Part shown: one piece after another, positions 22,662 through 31,503 of the stretch
Position numbering within the stretch: the first letter of the stretch is position 1
Layout: every line of letters starts with the position of its first letter
Source of the DNA: Mangrovibrevibacter kandeliae
Lineage (GTDB): Bacteria; Pseudomonadota; Alphaproteobacteria; Rhizobiales; Rhizobiaceae
Reading direction: 5' to 3'
Length of the DNA: 64,000 nucleotides
Assembly (NCBI RefSeq): GCF_024519155.1
Contig: NZ_JANIFJ010000002.1
Coordinates: 248,001 to 312,000, forward strand
Made by a program: the position numbers and the translations under genes
The notes under the pieces: generated by a model
Database searches by the model: none
Told to the model about the DNA's origin: nothing
What the model saw: only the letters and a program-made list of their open reading frames with translations

Positions 22662-23690
22662 TCAGCCGAAGACGCGGCGGCGATAGCCGGCGAAGGCGTC
22701 GCGCACGAAGCGCGCCCCGAGGCTGTCCGGCGAGAAGCGCAGCTCGACCTCCAGCACCTCGACGCTTGCCAGGAAGGCCCGCGCCGCCGCGCCGCCACCC
22801 TCCAGCCGGACCGCGTCCTTGCGCGTGGTGACGAGCTGCAGCCCGTCCCGCTCGGACTCCTCGGCCAGTTCCCCCAGCACCTCGTCGGAAAAGACGTGGT
22901 GATCGGGGAAGTCGCGCGTCGCCACGACCGTCGCCCCGAGACGGCGCAGCGAGCGGTAGAACTTGTCCGGATCGGCGATGCCGGCGAAGGCGAGGACCCG
23001 GCGGCCGGCGAGGCGCTCGGGTGCGCGCGGCAGGAGATCGGCCTCGAACACCGGCTTGCCGGCCCGGGCGGTCAGGCGGATTGCGGTGTCGCCCGCCGCG
23101 CCCTTGCCGACGACGAGAAGGGCGTCGGCGTGGCGGATCTGGTCGCCGACGGCCGCGCGCAGGGGCCCTGCCGGCAGCACCGCGCCATTGCCGAGGCCAC
23201 GCCCCGCGTCGATCACGATCAGGGCGTAGTCGATCGCGAGCCGGGCGCTCTGGAAGCCGTCGTCCATGATGACGAGGTCGCAGCCGGCCTCGCGCAGCAG
23301 CGCTGCACCGCGCTTGCGATCGACCGCGACCGCCGTCGGCGCGAGCGCAGCAAGCAACAGGGGCTCGTCGCCGACCGTAGCGGCCGTGTGGTGCGCGGGA
23401 TCGACGAGCAGCGCGCCGCCGGAGGCGCGGCCGTAGCCGCGCGACAGGAAGCCCGGACGGTGGCCCATCGCCTGCGCCGCCGCGCCGATGGCGAGCGCGG
23501 TCGGCGTCTTGCCGCCGCCGCCGACGGTGAAGTTGCCGACGCACAGCACCGGCAGGTCGAGGGCCGCCCGCTCGCCGTGGTCGAGCCGCCAGCGCGCCGC
23601 CCGGGCGTAGGCGGCGGCAGCCGGCGACAGGAGGCGCGCCTGCCAGCCGCGCGGGCGCCACCAGAAGGGCGGCGTCTCGGCCTGCATCAT
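22662..23690 (-). CDS. lpxK: tetraacyldisaccharide 4'-kinase
   Basis: Phosphorylates the 4' position of the lipid A disaccharide at the inner membrane. The N-terminal region has the membrane-proximal PRGWQARLLSPAAAAYA segment and the P-loop GNFTVGGGGKT at residues 52-62. Later motifs SRGYG, GDEPLLLA and DDGFQ are LpxK signatures. Length is 342 aa, as usual. Two adjacent ATGs (23690 and 23687) open the gene, and the first overlaps the waaA stop (ATGA), so it is co-translated. Confidence 0.95.
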   Translation of the reverse strand: MMQAETPPFWWRPRGWQARLLSPAAAAYARAARWRLDHGERAALDLPVLCVGNFTVGGGGKTPTALAIGAAAQAMGHRPGFLSRGYGRASGGALLVDPAHHTAATVGDEPLLLAALAPTAVAVDRKRGAALLREAGCDLVIMDDGFQSARLAIDYALIVIDAGRGLGNGAVLPAGPLRAAVGDQIRHADALLVVGKGAAGDTAIRLTARAGKPVFEADLLPRAPERLAGRRVLAFAGIADPDKFYRSLRRLGATVVATRDFPDHHVFSDEVLGELAEESERDGLQLVTTRKDAVRLEGGGAAARAFLASVEVLEVELRFSPDSLGARFVRDAFAGYRRRVFG

Positions 23691-25018
23691 GGCGCCCCGA
23701 GCGCCTTTTCGCGGCTGTCGAGCCGGCCCGACAGGCGCAGGGGCCGCAGGAACGGGTCGAGCGCCTGCAGCGTGCGATCGAGGGCGCCGCGCATCTCGTC
23801 CACCGTCGCACTGCCTGCGGTTATCATCCGGCGCCGGACCGGCGTCTCGGACAGGAGCTGGTCGACCTGCTCGCACAGCGAGGCCGCGTCCTGGACCAGC
23901 CGCGCCGCGCCGTTCGTGAGGAGCCGGTGATAGGCGTCGCGGAAGTTCTGCACGTAGCGGCCGGACAGGATGGCCGTGCCGAGCATCGCCGCCTCGAGCG
24001 GGTTCTGCCCGCCCTGCCCCGTCAAGGACTTGCCGATGAAGGCGATCTCGGTGAGACGAAGATAGAGGCCCATCTCGCCCATGGTGTCGCCGAGGAGGAT
24101 GTCGGTGTCGGCGGCGAGGCTGTCGCCGCGACTCCGCCGCGCCACGATGAGACCGCGCTGGACCAGCTCGCGCTCCAGCTCGTCGGCCCGATCCACGTGG
24201 CGCGGGATGATCACCGTCAGGAGATGCGGATGGTCGCCCTTCAGGGTCTCGTGCACGGTCGCGGCGAGCGCCTCCTCGCCGGCATGAGTGGAGATCGCCG
24301 CCCAGACCGGGCGGCTGCCGACCGCAACTTTCATCATCTGCAGCGCGTGCGGGTCGACCGGCGGCGGCGTCGTATCGGCCTTCAGGTTGCCGGCCACCGC
24401 GACGGCGCGGGCACCGAGGAGGTGGAACCGCTCGCCGTCGACGTCGGACTGCGCGACGACGTGCGACAGGTTCTCGAACAGGGCCTCCGCGAGCGACGGC
24501 GCCGCCTTCCACCGGCGGAATGAGCGGTCGGACAGGCGGGCGTTCACCAGCACCTGCGGGATGCGGCGTCGCCCGAGCTCGAGCATCGTCATCGGCCAGA
24601 TCTCGCTTTCGGCGACGATGGCGAGATCGGGCCGCCAGTGATCGAGAAAGCGCGCGACCGACGGCTTCATGTCCAGCGGCACGTATTGGTGGATCACAAG
24701 CCCCTTCAGGCGGTCGTCGACGAGCGCCGCCGAGGTCACCGTGCCGGTGGTCATCACCACGGCCACGTCCGGGTCGGCGATGCGTTGCACGAGCGGCACG
24801 ACGGCGGCGGTCTCGCCGACACTCGCCGCATGCACCCACACCAGCGAGCGGGTGTCGGGGCGCAGCTGCCCGGCAAAGCCGTAGCGCTCGCGCCGGCGCT
24901 GGGGATCTTCCTTGCCGCGGGTGGCGCGCCAGCCGACATAGGCGCCGAGCAGCGGATAGGCGAGGAGGCCGAAGCGCTGATAGGCGGCGAGCGCCGTGCG
25001 GGCCCAGCGCTCGCTCAT
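23687..25018 (-). CDS. waaA: 3-deoxy-D-manno-octulosonic acid (Kdo) transferase
   Basis: Transfers Kdo from CMP-Kdo to the lipid A precursor at the cytoplasmic face of the inner membrane (GT30). An N-terminal membrane anchor (LLAYPLLGAYVG) precedes WVHAASVGE with the conserved catalytic Glu near residue 69, then LVNARLSDRSF and the sugar-nucleotide region IPRHVDRADEL and GGQNPLEAAMLG. Length is 443 aa. It is coupled by ATGA overlaps on both sides, to the DUF374 gene upstream and lpxK downstream. Confidence 0.95.
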   Translation of the reverse strand: MSERWARTALAAYQRFGLLAYPLLGAYVGWRATRGKEDPQRRRERYGFAGQLRPDTRSLVWVHAASVGETAAVVPLVQRIADPDVAVVMTTGTVTSAALVDDRLKGLVIHQYVPLDMKPSVARFLDHWRPDLAIVAESEIWPMTMLELGRRRIPQVLVNARLSDRSFRRWKAAPSLAEALFENLSHVVAQSDVDGERFHLLGARAVAVAGNLKADTTPPPVDPHALQMMKVAVGSRPVWAAISTHAGEEALAATVHETLKGDHPHLLTVIIPRHVDRADELERELVQRGLIVARRSRGDSLAADTDILLGDTMGEMGLYLRLTEIAFIGKSLTGQGGQNPLEAAMLGTAILSGRYVQNFRDAYHRLLTNGAARLVQDAASLCEQVDQLLSETPVRRRMITAGSATVDEMRGALDRTLQALDPFLRPLRLSGRLDSREKALGAP

Positions 25019-25800
25019 GCCGCAAGTCCCGCCAGGCGCCGTGCCGTCCGGTCGGCGGCCTGGATGCCGTCGGTGACACGCAGGCGCGCCGCCTCCAGGG
25101 CTGCGGCGTCCGCGTCGCGCGCTACGAAGATCGGCTCGCCCAGCACCACCGCCAATTGGCCGAAGGGCAGCGGCAGGGTGGTCTTGTCCCAGGAACTCTT
25201 CACCACGTAGTGCCGGCTGGTGATCGCGGCGGACGGAATGATCGGACGCCCGGAAATCTGCGCGAGCGTGACGATGCCGAGCCCCGCCTCGCGTGGCGTG
25301 CCCTTCGGCACGTCGGCGATCATGCACACGCCATGGCCCTCCGCCAGCATGCGTCGCATGGCGATCAGCGCCTGGGCGCCGCCGCGTTTGGACGTGCGCT
25401 GACGGGTGCGGCCCCCGGAGCCGCGCACGGTCTTGATCCCGAACAGTTCCACCACCTCCGCATTCAGCGCCGCATCGGCATTGCGCGACAAGAGCGCGAC
25501 GTAGGGAAGCGTCTTCGGTCGGAAAAACGGCGCCAGTAAGTGCTGGCCGTGCCAGAGGGCGACGATGGCCGGATGCTGGCGTGTCAGCACCTCGGTCCAG
25601 TCGCTGGAGCCCGGCGCGAGGCGCTGCGAGCGGCGGATGAAACCGAGCATCTCGAAGACGGCGCGACCGAGCAGCCGGTTGAAGAGGCCGCTCCTCAAGA
25701 CGCGCTTGCGCAGCCGGCGCCAGCGCGTGGAGAGCCGCACACGCTTGCGCCCGCTCCGGCGCGGCTTCGTCTGCGGCCGCTCCTCCTCATGCAGCGCCAT
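25015..25800 (-). CDS. DUF374 lysophospholipid acyltransferase-like protein
   Basis: A 261-residue protein with a very basic N terminus (residues 10-40, rich in Arg/Lys) and an acyltransferase-like core. Visible motifs are VALWHGQHLLAPFF, where H-G-Q-H replaces a canonical H(x)4D, LLSRNADAALNAEV, and GGRTRQRTSKRGGAQALI. DUF374 proteins are routinely encoded next to waaA in Rhizobiales and are presumed to act on the lipid A or inner-core precursor, but the reaction is not established. Stop and start overlap with waaA. Confidence 0.85.
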   Translation of the reverse strand: MALHEEERPQTKPRRSGRKRVRLSTRWRRLRKRVLRSGLFNRLLGRAVFEMLGFIRRSQRLAPGSSDWTEVLTRQHPAIVALWHGQHLLAPFFRPKTLPYVALLSRNADAALNAEVVELFGIKTVRGSGGRTRQRTSKRGGAQALIAMRRMLAEGHGVCMIADVPKGTPREAGLGIVTLAQISGRPIIPSAAITSRHYVVKSSWDKTTLPLPFGQLAVVLGEPIFVARDADAAALEAARLRVTDGIQAADRTARRLAGLAA

Positions 25801-25821
25801 CGAACGCGCCGGCCCGTGTCG

Positions 25822-26058
25822 TCACTCCGTCTCCGGATCGAGCAGCCGGTGCATGTGGACGATGAAGTAGCGCATCAGCGCGTTGTCGACCGTCTGCTGC
25901 GCCTTGGCTCGCCAGGCGGCGAGCGCCGAGGCGTAGTCGGGGTAGACGCCGACGATGTCGAGGTTCGCGAGATCGGCGAACTCGACCTGATCGAGGCTCT
26001 TCAACTCCCCGCCGAACACGAGATGGAGGCGCTGCTTGGCTGTCGTCTCACCGACCAT
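25822..26058 (-). CDS. DUF4170 family protein
   Basis: A 78-residue cytoplasmic protein with family motifs LHLVFGGELKSL, IVGVYPDYASALAAWRAKAQ and MRYFIVHMHRLLDPE. The start at 26058 is supported by GGAG six bases upstream; an upstream in-frame start at 26139 would run into the cysQ end. Function is unknown. Its position between the CysQ-like gene and the DUF374-waaA-lpxK genes is conserved in Rhizobiales. Confidence 0.85.
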   Translation of the reverse strand: MVGETTAKQRLHLVFGGELKSLDQVEFADLANLDIVGVYPDYASALAAWRAKAQQTVDNALMRYFIVHMHRLLDPETE

Positions 26059-26089
26059 GTCGATCTCCGTCCGTTCGCTGATGAGGCGC

Positions 26090-26890
26090 TCAGGCTCCGC
26101 CGAGGGTCGCGGCGAAGGCCCCGAGCCTGCCGAGCGCATGCGGCGCTCCGGCGATCAGTAGGCCATGCCTCTTGCCCTCGATCTTGTAAAGCCTCGCCCG
26201 GCCCTCGGCGTCGACGAGACGCCCGCCCGCCTGCTCGAGGATCAGATCGCCGGCTGCGATGTCCCAGTCGTTGGCACGCGGCCGGATCAGCGTGCCGTCG
26301 ATGCGACCCGCCGCAACGAGGGCCAGGCGATAGGCCAGCGAGGGCACCGTCGGCACGACGGCGATGTCCGCCAGCGCTTCGGGCCCCAGGCTGCGGCGCA
26401 CGGAGTCGGGCAGGGCAAGGCGAAGCGGCCGTTCGGCGCCGCCCCCGAGATCGAGAACCGCTTCGCCGAGACGCGCCGGACCGTCGGCGGAGGCCGTGAA
26501 GCGCTCCGCCAGCGCCGGAACCTCGAGGATCCCCGCCACCGGACGCTCCCCCTCGATGACGGCGATGGACACGCACCAGGTGTCCTCGCCGCGCAGGAAG
26601 GCGCGGGTGCCGTCGATCGGGTCGACGACGAAGAAGCGGCGGGGCGCCTCGCCGTCCGCTGCGCTCTCGGCCGCCTCCGACTCCTCCGACAGCCAGCCGT
26701 AGTCGGGGCGGGCCGTGCGCAGCGTGTCGCGCAGGAATCGGTCGACGGCGAAGTCGGCCTCGCTGACGGGCGAGTTGCCCTCCTTCCACCAGACCTTCGG
26801 ATCGCGGCGGAAGAAGCCCTGCGCGATCGCGCCGGCCTCCCGTGCCGCTTCGATGAGAAGTGCGAGATCGGCTTCGCCGGTTGCGTCCAA
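26090..26890 (-). CDS. cysQ: inositol-monophosphatase family phosphatase, CysQ-like
   Basis: A 266-residue member of the Mg-dependent, lithium-sensitive phosphatase family. Metal and catalytic motifs are WLSEES (near residue 67), DPIDGT (near 91) and the C-terminal WDIAAGDLI. CysQ hydrolyses 3'-phosphoadenosine 5'-phosphate; an inositol- or histidinol-phosphate activity cannot be excluded from sequence. The only available start is a TTG at 26890, one base after the pmbA stop, because the frame is closed by a stop just upstream. That argues for coupling to pmbA. Confidence 0.85.
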   Translation of the reverse strand: MDATGEADLALLIEAAREAGAIAQGFFRRDPKVWWKEGNSPVSEADFAVDRFLRDTLRTARPDYGWLSEESEAAESAADGEAPRRFFVVDPIDGTRAFLRGEDTWCVSIAVIEGERPVAGILEVPALAERFTASADGPARLGEAVLDLGGGAERPLRLALPDSVRRSLGPEALADIAVVPTVPSLAYRLALVAAGRIDGTLIRPRANDWDIAAGDLILEQAGGRLVDAEGRARLYKIEGKRHGLLIAGAPHALGRLGAFAATLGGA

Positions 26891-26891
26891 G

Positions 26892-28229
26892 TCAGCCGCC
26901 CGCGACCGTCATCGCCTCGAAGCGCAGGGTCGGCGCCACGATCGAGAAGCGTGGATCGAGATCGTCGGCGAGCGTCAGCCCGGCGAACATCTCCATCAGC
27001 GTGCCGGCGATGGTCAGCTCCGAGACCGGATGGGTCAGCTCGCCGTTCTCGATCATGTACCCGGACGCGCCGCGGGAATAGTCGCCGGTGACGAGGTTGA
27101 CCCCGTGCCCGATGAGTTCGTCGATGTAGAGACCCCGGCCGGTCTCGGCGATCAGCTGCTGCGGGGTCATCGCGCCTGGGGAGACCTGCACGTTGCTCGA
27201 CGACGGCGAGAGGCTGCTGGCCGAGCGCGCCGCGCGCCCGTTGGTCTGAAGGCCGAGCTCGCGCGCCGTCCCGCTGTCGAGGAGCCAGGCCGCCAGCCGA
27301 CCGTCCTCGACGAGCGTCAGGGCTTCGCCGCGCACCCCCTCCCCGTCGAAGGCGCGCGAGCCCGGCCGGCGCGGCAGCAGCGGATCGTCGGTGACGGTGA
27401 CGCCGGCCGGCAGGATCGCCTGACCCATCGCGTCCTTCAGAAAGCTCGTCTTGCGGGCGATGGCGGCACCGTTGATCGCCGAAAGGAGGTGCCCGAAGAA
27501 GCCGCGCGCCACGCGCGGATCGAAGACCACCGGCAGCCGGCCGGTCGGGACCTTGCGGGGCTCCAGCCGGCGCACCGCCCGTTCGCCGGCGGTCCGCCCG
27601 ATGCTCGCCGCCTCCCTGAGATCGGCATGGTGCAGGCGCGAGTCGAAGTCGTAGTCGCGCTGCATCCGCACGCCTTCGCCGGCGATGACGCTGACCGAGC
27701 GGCCGAAGCTGGAGCGCCGGCGCGTGCCGGAGAATCCGCCCGAGGTGACGAGCACCAGGCCGGAGCTGCCGGCGCTCGCCGAGGCGCCACCGGAATTGCT
27801 GACGCCGGGAACGGCGCGGGCGGCATCCTCCAGCGCCATCGCCTCCTCGACCAGGGTCTCGCTCGCGATCTCGGTCGGATCGAAGAGGTCGAGCTCGATG
27901 TCGCCGCTCGCCAGCCGGCCGGGATCGGCGAGACCGGCATAGGGATCCTCGGGCGAGACCTTCGCCATGGCGACCGCCCGCTCGACCAGCCGCTCGAGAT
28001 CGGTGTGCACGTCGGCGGACACGCTCGCGACGCGCTGCCCGACGAAGACGCGCAGCGCCAGATCCTCGCCTTCCGACGACTCGGTCTCCTCGACCGTGCC
28101 CATGCGCACGCTCGCGCCGCGCGCCCGGCCGCGCACCACCGCCGCGTCGGCGGCATCGGCACCCGCACGCTTCGCCAGATCGATCAAGCGCTCGGCGACG
28201 CTCAGGAGTCGCGACGTGTCCTCGTCCAT
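26892..28229 (-). CDS. pmbA: PmbA-type TldD-family protein
   Basis: A 445-residue TldD/PmbA family member. The TldD zinc-protease HExxxH motif is absent, so this is the PmbA-like partner, which normally forms a heterodimer with TldD and acts in peptide maturation or degradation. Family segments include EETESSEGEDLALRVFVG, VFDPRVARGFFGHLLSAINGAA and YIDELIGHGVNLVTGDYSRGASGY. It is the first gene of the minus-strand block leading to lpxK. Confidence 0.9.
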   Translation of the reverse strand: MDEDTSRLLSVAERLIDLAKRAGADAADAAVVRGRARGASVRMGTVEETESSEGEDLALRVFVGQRVASVSADVHTDLERLVERAVAMAKVSPEDPYAGLADPGRLASGDIELDLFDPTEIASETLVEEAMALEDAARAVPGVSNSGGASASAGSSGLVLVTSGGFSGTRRRSSFGRSVSVIAGEGVRMQRDYDFDSRLHHADLREAASIGRTAGERAVRRLEPRKVPTGRLPVVFDPRVARGFFGHLLSAINGAAIARKTSFLKDAMGQAILPAGVTVTDDPLLPRRPGSRAFDGEGVRGEALTLVEDGRLAAWLLDSGTARELGLQTNGRAARSASSLSPSSSNVQVSPGAMTPQQLIAETGRGLYIDELIGHGVNLVTGDYSRGASGYMIENGELTHPVSELTIAGTLMEMFAGLTLADDLDPRFSIVAPTLRFEAMTVAGG

Positions 28230-28340
28230 TCGGATGCCTGCTGATTTTCTCGTTCGAAGGCCTTACTCTCATTCCCGGCGCCATCAAGCGTGCGTCCGGG
28301 TGCGAGCCGATTCGCCGCAACATAGGAATTTTGTGGCCAG

Positions 28341-30185
28341 GTGGAAGCAACAAGCACCGTTTTCCTGCAGGTGATCCTGCTGCTGGGCGGGGGCATCGTC
28401 GCCGGCACGCTGTTCAAGCGGATCGGCCTCGGCACCGTGCTCGGCTATCTCTTCGCCGGCATCGTCCTCGGCCCGGCGCTGCGGCTGGTCGACGGGCGCG
28501 ATGGCTCGATCCTGCACGTCGGCGAACTCGGCGTCGTGTTCCTGCTCTTCGTCATCGGGCTGGAGCTCAAGGTCGGCCGCCTCTGGCGCCTGCGCCATCA
28601 GATCTTCGGGCTCGGCCTGTCGCAGCTCGTCGCCACCGGCCTCGCCCTCACCGGCACCGCGATGCTGTTCGGCCTCGGCTGGCGGGCCGCCGCCGTCATC
28701 GGCTTCGGCCTTGCGATGTCCTCGACCGCCTTCGGCCTGCAGATTCTGGAGGAGAAGGGCGAGATGAACACCCGCTACGGCCAGGCGGCGTTCTCGGTGC
28801 TCCTGTTCCAGGATCTGGCGGTCGTGCCGCTGCTGGCCCTCCTGCCGCTCCTTTCCACCACGAGCAGCGGCAGCGGCTTCGATCTGGAAGCGCTCGCGAT
28901 CGCCGTCGGCGCGATCCTCTGGCTGCTGCTGGCCGGGCGCTTCCTGCTCAACCCGCTGTTCCGCATCCTCGCCAATGCGGGCGCGCGGGAAGTGATGATC
29001 GCCGCGGCGCTCTTCGTGGTGCTGGGTGCCGGCCTCCTGATGCAGGCGACCGGCTTCTCGATGGGCATGGGCGCCTTCATCGCCGGCGTGATGCTGGCCG
29101 AATCGACCTATCGCCACGAGCTCGAGGCGAGCATCGAGCCCTTCCGCGGCATCCTGCTCGGCCTGTTCTTCATGGCCGTCGGCCTGTCGCTGGACCTGAC
29201 TGTGATCAGCCGCAACTGGCTCCTGATCCTTGCCGCGACGCCGGTCGTGCTCGTCGTCAAGGCGGTGGTCCTGCACGTCCTCACCCGCGCCTTCGGGGAA
29301 AGCCGCGAGACCTCCGCCCGCGTCGCGACGCTGCTGCCGCAGGGCGGCGAGTTCAGCTTCGTGCTCTTCAACACGGCCGTCGCCGCGGCCATCCTGCCGG
29401 CCGAAACCGCCTCGGTGCTGGTCGCCATCGTCACGCTGTCGATGATGCTGACGCCGCTGACGAGCTGGCTCGGCCACCGCATCCCGGGCGGCGCCGAGGA
29501 GGAGGAACTCGATGAGGATTTCGACGGCGCCGGCTCCGACGTCCTGATGATCGGCTTTTCGCGCTTCGGCCAGATCGTCGCGCAGGTGCTTCTGTCGAGC
29601 GGCATCGACGTCACCATGATCGACAATTCGGCCGAGCGGATCCGGACCGCCTCTCGGTTCGGCTTCCGGATCTATTTCGGCTCGGGCACGAACCGCGACG
29701 TCCTCGAGGCCGCCGGTATCCGGCGGGCGTTGATCGTCGCAGTCTGCACCAACAAGCAGGAGACCACCGACCGCATCGTCGACCTCATCCGCGCCGAGTT
29801 TCCGGAGGTGCGGCTGTTCGTGCGCTCCTACGATCGCGCCCATGCCCTTTCGCTGCGCGCGCGCGGGGTCGACTACGAGCTGCGCGAGACGGTCGAGTCG
29901 GCGCTCGTCTTCGGCGGCGAGACGCTCAAGGGTCTCGACGTCGATCCCGACATCGCGCGGCGGGTTGTCCAGGACGTGCGCCGGCGCGATCACGAGCGGC
30001 TGAAGCTGCAGGAGGCCGAGGGGCTCTTCGCCGGCCGCGACATGGTCGTGACGCGGGTCGTGACGCCCGAGCCGCTGGTGAAGCCGAAGCAGGAGGCGGA
30101 GGTATTCTACGCCGGGGACGGAGACGACGGGACGCCGGCCGATCGGTCGGCCCGCGCCCGGCGGACGGAGCCGGTCGCGAAATAG
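28341..30185 (+). CDS. Kef-type cation:proton antiporter (CPA2) with TrkA-N domain
   Basis: Twelve or so hydrophobic segments over residues 5-385 form the Na/H exchanger domain, with LLFVIGLELKVGRLW and LLFQDLAVVPLLALL typical of KefB/KefC. A cytosolic RCK/TrkA-N domain follows from about residue 400 (SDVLMIGFSRFGQIVAQVLL; nucleotide-binding GxSRxGQ). A charged tail ends the 614-residue protein. The most likely activity is K+ efflux coupled to proton uptake for protection. The start is taken as GTG at 28341, just before the first membrane helix. It is divergent from pmbA. Confidence 0.9.
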   Translation: MEATSTVFLQVILLLGGGIVAGTLFKRIGLGTVLGYLFAGIVLGPALRLVDGRDGSILHVGELGVVFLLFVIGLELKVGRLWRLRHQIFGLGLSQLVATGLALTGTAMLFGLGWRAAAVIGFGLAMSSTAFGLQILEEKGEMNTRYGQAAFSVLLFQDLAVVPLLALLPLLSTTSSGSGFDLEALAIAVGAILWLLLAGRFLLNPLFRILANAGAREVMIAAALFVVLGAGLLMQATGFSMGMGAFIAGVMLAESTYRHELEASIEPFRGILLGLFFMAVGLSLDLTVISRNWLLILAATPVVLVVKAVVLHVLTRAFGESRETSARVATLLPQGGEFSFVLFNTAVAAAILPAETASVLVAIVTLSMMLTPLTSWLGHRIPGGAEEEELDEDFDGAGSDVLMIGFSRFGQIVAQVLLSSGIDVTMIDNSAERIRTASRFGFRIYFGSGTNRDVLEAAGIRRALIVAVCTNKQETTDRIVDLIRAEFPEVRLFVRSYDRAHALSLRARGVDYELRETVESALVFGGETLKGLDVDPDIARRVVQDVRRRDHERLKLQEAEGLFAGRDMVVTRVVTPEPLVKPKQEAEVFYAGDGDDGTPADRSARARRTEPVAK

Positions 30186-30220
30186 TGTGCGGCTGCCGGC
30201 CGGGTGCGACGGCCCACCCC

Positions 30221-30249
30221 GGAACCGTGAAACGAACGGCGGCGTTTTC
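30221..30249 (+). promoter_or_regulatory. EcfG-type general stress response promoter
   Basis: GGAAC (30221-30225), 17 bases, CGTT (30243-30246) within CGTTTTC. This matches the consensus for the EcfG/RpoE2 sigma factor of alphaproteobacteria (GGAAC-N16/17-CGTT). It lies 36 bases upstream of the topoisomerase IB start, leaving room for a transcription start near 30253. Confidence 0.75.
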
Positions 30250-30285
30250 GGCGGTCCAACCCGGTCGAGGACCCCGCGCCATCCA

Positions 30286-31326
30286 ATGAACAAGCGTCTT
30301 GCGTTCCATGCCGAGCGGTTCGGCCTGATCATGGTCGATCCGGGCACCTTCGAAATCGAGAGGCGCGCGTCCGGCGCCGAACACGTGGTCTGCTTCGCCG
30401 ACGGCGACCCCGTCACGGACAAGCGGCTGAAGGAGCGGATCGACGCGCTGGTGATCCCGCCGGCCTGGCATGACGTGAAGATCTGCGTCGACGAGAACGG
30501 CCACATCCAGGCCGTGGGGCGCGACGAGAAAGGCCGTCTGCAATATCGCTACCACGACCACTGGGTGAACGTGCGCAACGCGGTGAAGACCGAGCGGCTG
30601 GTGCGCTTCGGCCACGCGCTGCCGAAGCTGCGCAGTCGCATCGAAAAGGACCTGAGGCGCCGCAAGCTCAGCCGCGAGCTGACCTCGGCGGTCGCGGCCC
30701 GGCTGATCGATCTTGAAGCGATGCGCCCGGGCCACGAAAAATACGCCGAGGACGGTGGGCGCGGTGTCGCTTCGCTGCAGAAGGAGAACATCCGCATCCG
30801 CAGGTCCGGCGGCGCGGTCCTCGACTTCGTGGCCAAGTCGAACAAGCAGCAGAAGATCGAGATCCACGACGACCGCCTGGTGAAGTCGCTCGAGCGGATG
30901 CGCCAGGGCCGCGGCAAGCGGCTGTTCCGCGTGCCGGGCAAGACGTCGAAGAAACAGCGCCCGCTGACCGCAAATCTTCTCAACGAGTATCTGCGGGAGG
31001 CGGCGGCGGCGCGCGTGTCGGCGAAGGACTTCCGCACCTTCCACGGCTCGGCGGAGGCCTTGCGCTTCCTGATCGAGGAGGCGCCGGCCGAACCGGTGTC
31101 GGACTCCAAACGCAAGAAGACCGTGGCCGCGGCGATGCGCCGGGTGTCGGAGCTGCTCCGCAACACGCCGGCGGTGGCGCGCGCCTCCTACGTCCATCCC
31201 GAGATCATCAGCGCCTACGAGGAGGAGCGGCTGAGCCCGGACCTTTTGAAGGGGCGCAAGCGCGAGGGCCTCAGCCGCGTCGAAACCGGGCTGATGCGGT
31301 TCCTGGAGGAGGTCGCGACGGCATGA
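30286..31326 (+). CDS. DNA topoisomerase IB (poxvirus/eukaryote-like)
   Basis: Relaxes supercoils through a 3'-phosphotyrosyl intermediate. The 346-residue protein has an N-terminal domain with VIPPAWHDVKICVDENGHIQAVGRD split over two conserved blocks, then the catalytic domain: RLIDLEAMRPGHEKYAEDGG, SAKDFRTFHGSAEAL with the conserved Arg, and NTPAVARASYVHP with the nucleophile Tyr at residue 302. The position equivalent to vaccinia His265 is Asn. ATG at 30286 is chosen because the family N terminus begins there. An EcfG-type promoter just upstream suggests stress induction. Confidence 0.93.
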   Translation: MNKRLAFHAERFGLIMVDPGTFEIERRASGAEHVVCFADGDPVTDKRLKERIDALVIPPAWHDVKICVDENGHIQAVGRDEKGRLQYRYHDHWVNVRNAVKTERLVRFGHALPKLRSRIEKDLRRRKLSRELTSAVAARLIDLEAMRPGHEKYAEDGGRGVASLQKENIRIRRSGGAVLDFVAKSNKQQKIEIHDDRLVKSLERMRQGRGKRLFRVPGKTSKKQRPLTANLLNEYLREAAAARVSAKDFRTFHGSAEALRFLIEEAPAEPVSDSKRKKTVAAAMRRVSELLRNTPAVARASYVHPEIISAYEEERLSPDLLKGRKREGLSRVETGLMRFLEEVATA

Positions 31327-31503
31327 GGCAAGGGCCTTCGCTGTTCGTTCGCACTCCAGCCGTCAGCGGGAAGCCGGCAGGCGGTCGACCCGCACGCCGT
31401 CTTCCGCGCGGCACGGCGTGTTCGATCGACACGATGACGGGAACGCTGAACCGGGTCGGTCGCCGCGTGACAAAACACGACGGCAGCGCCAGCTGCGAAC
31501 GCC

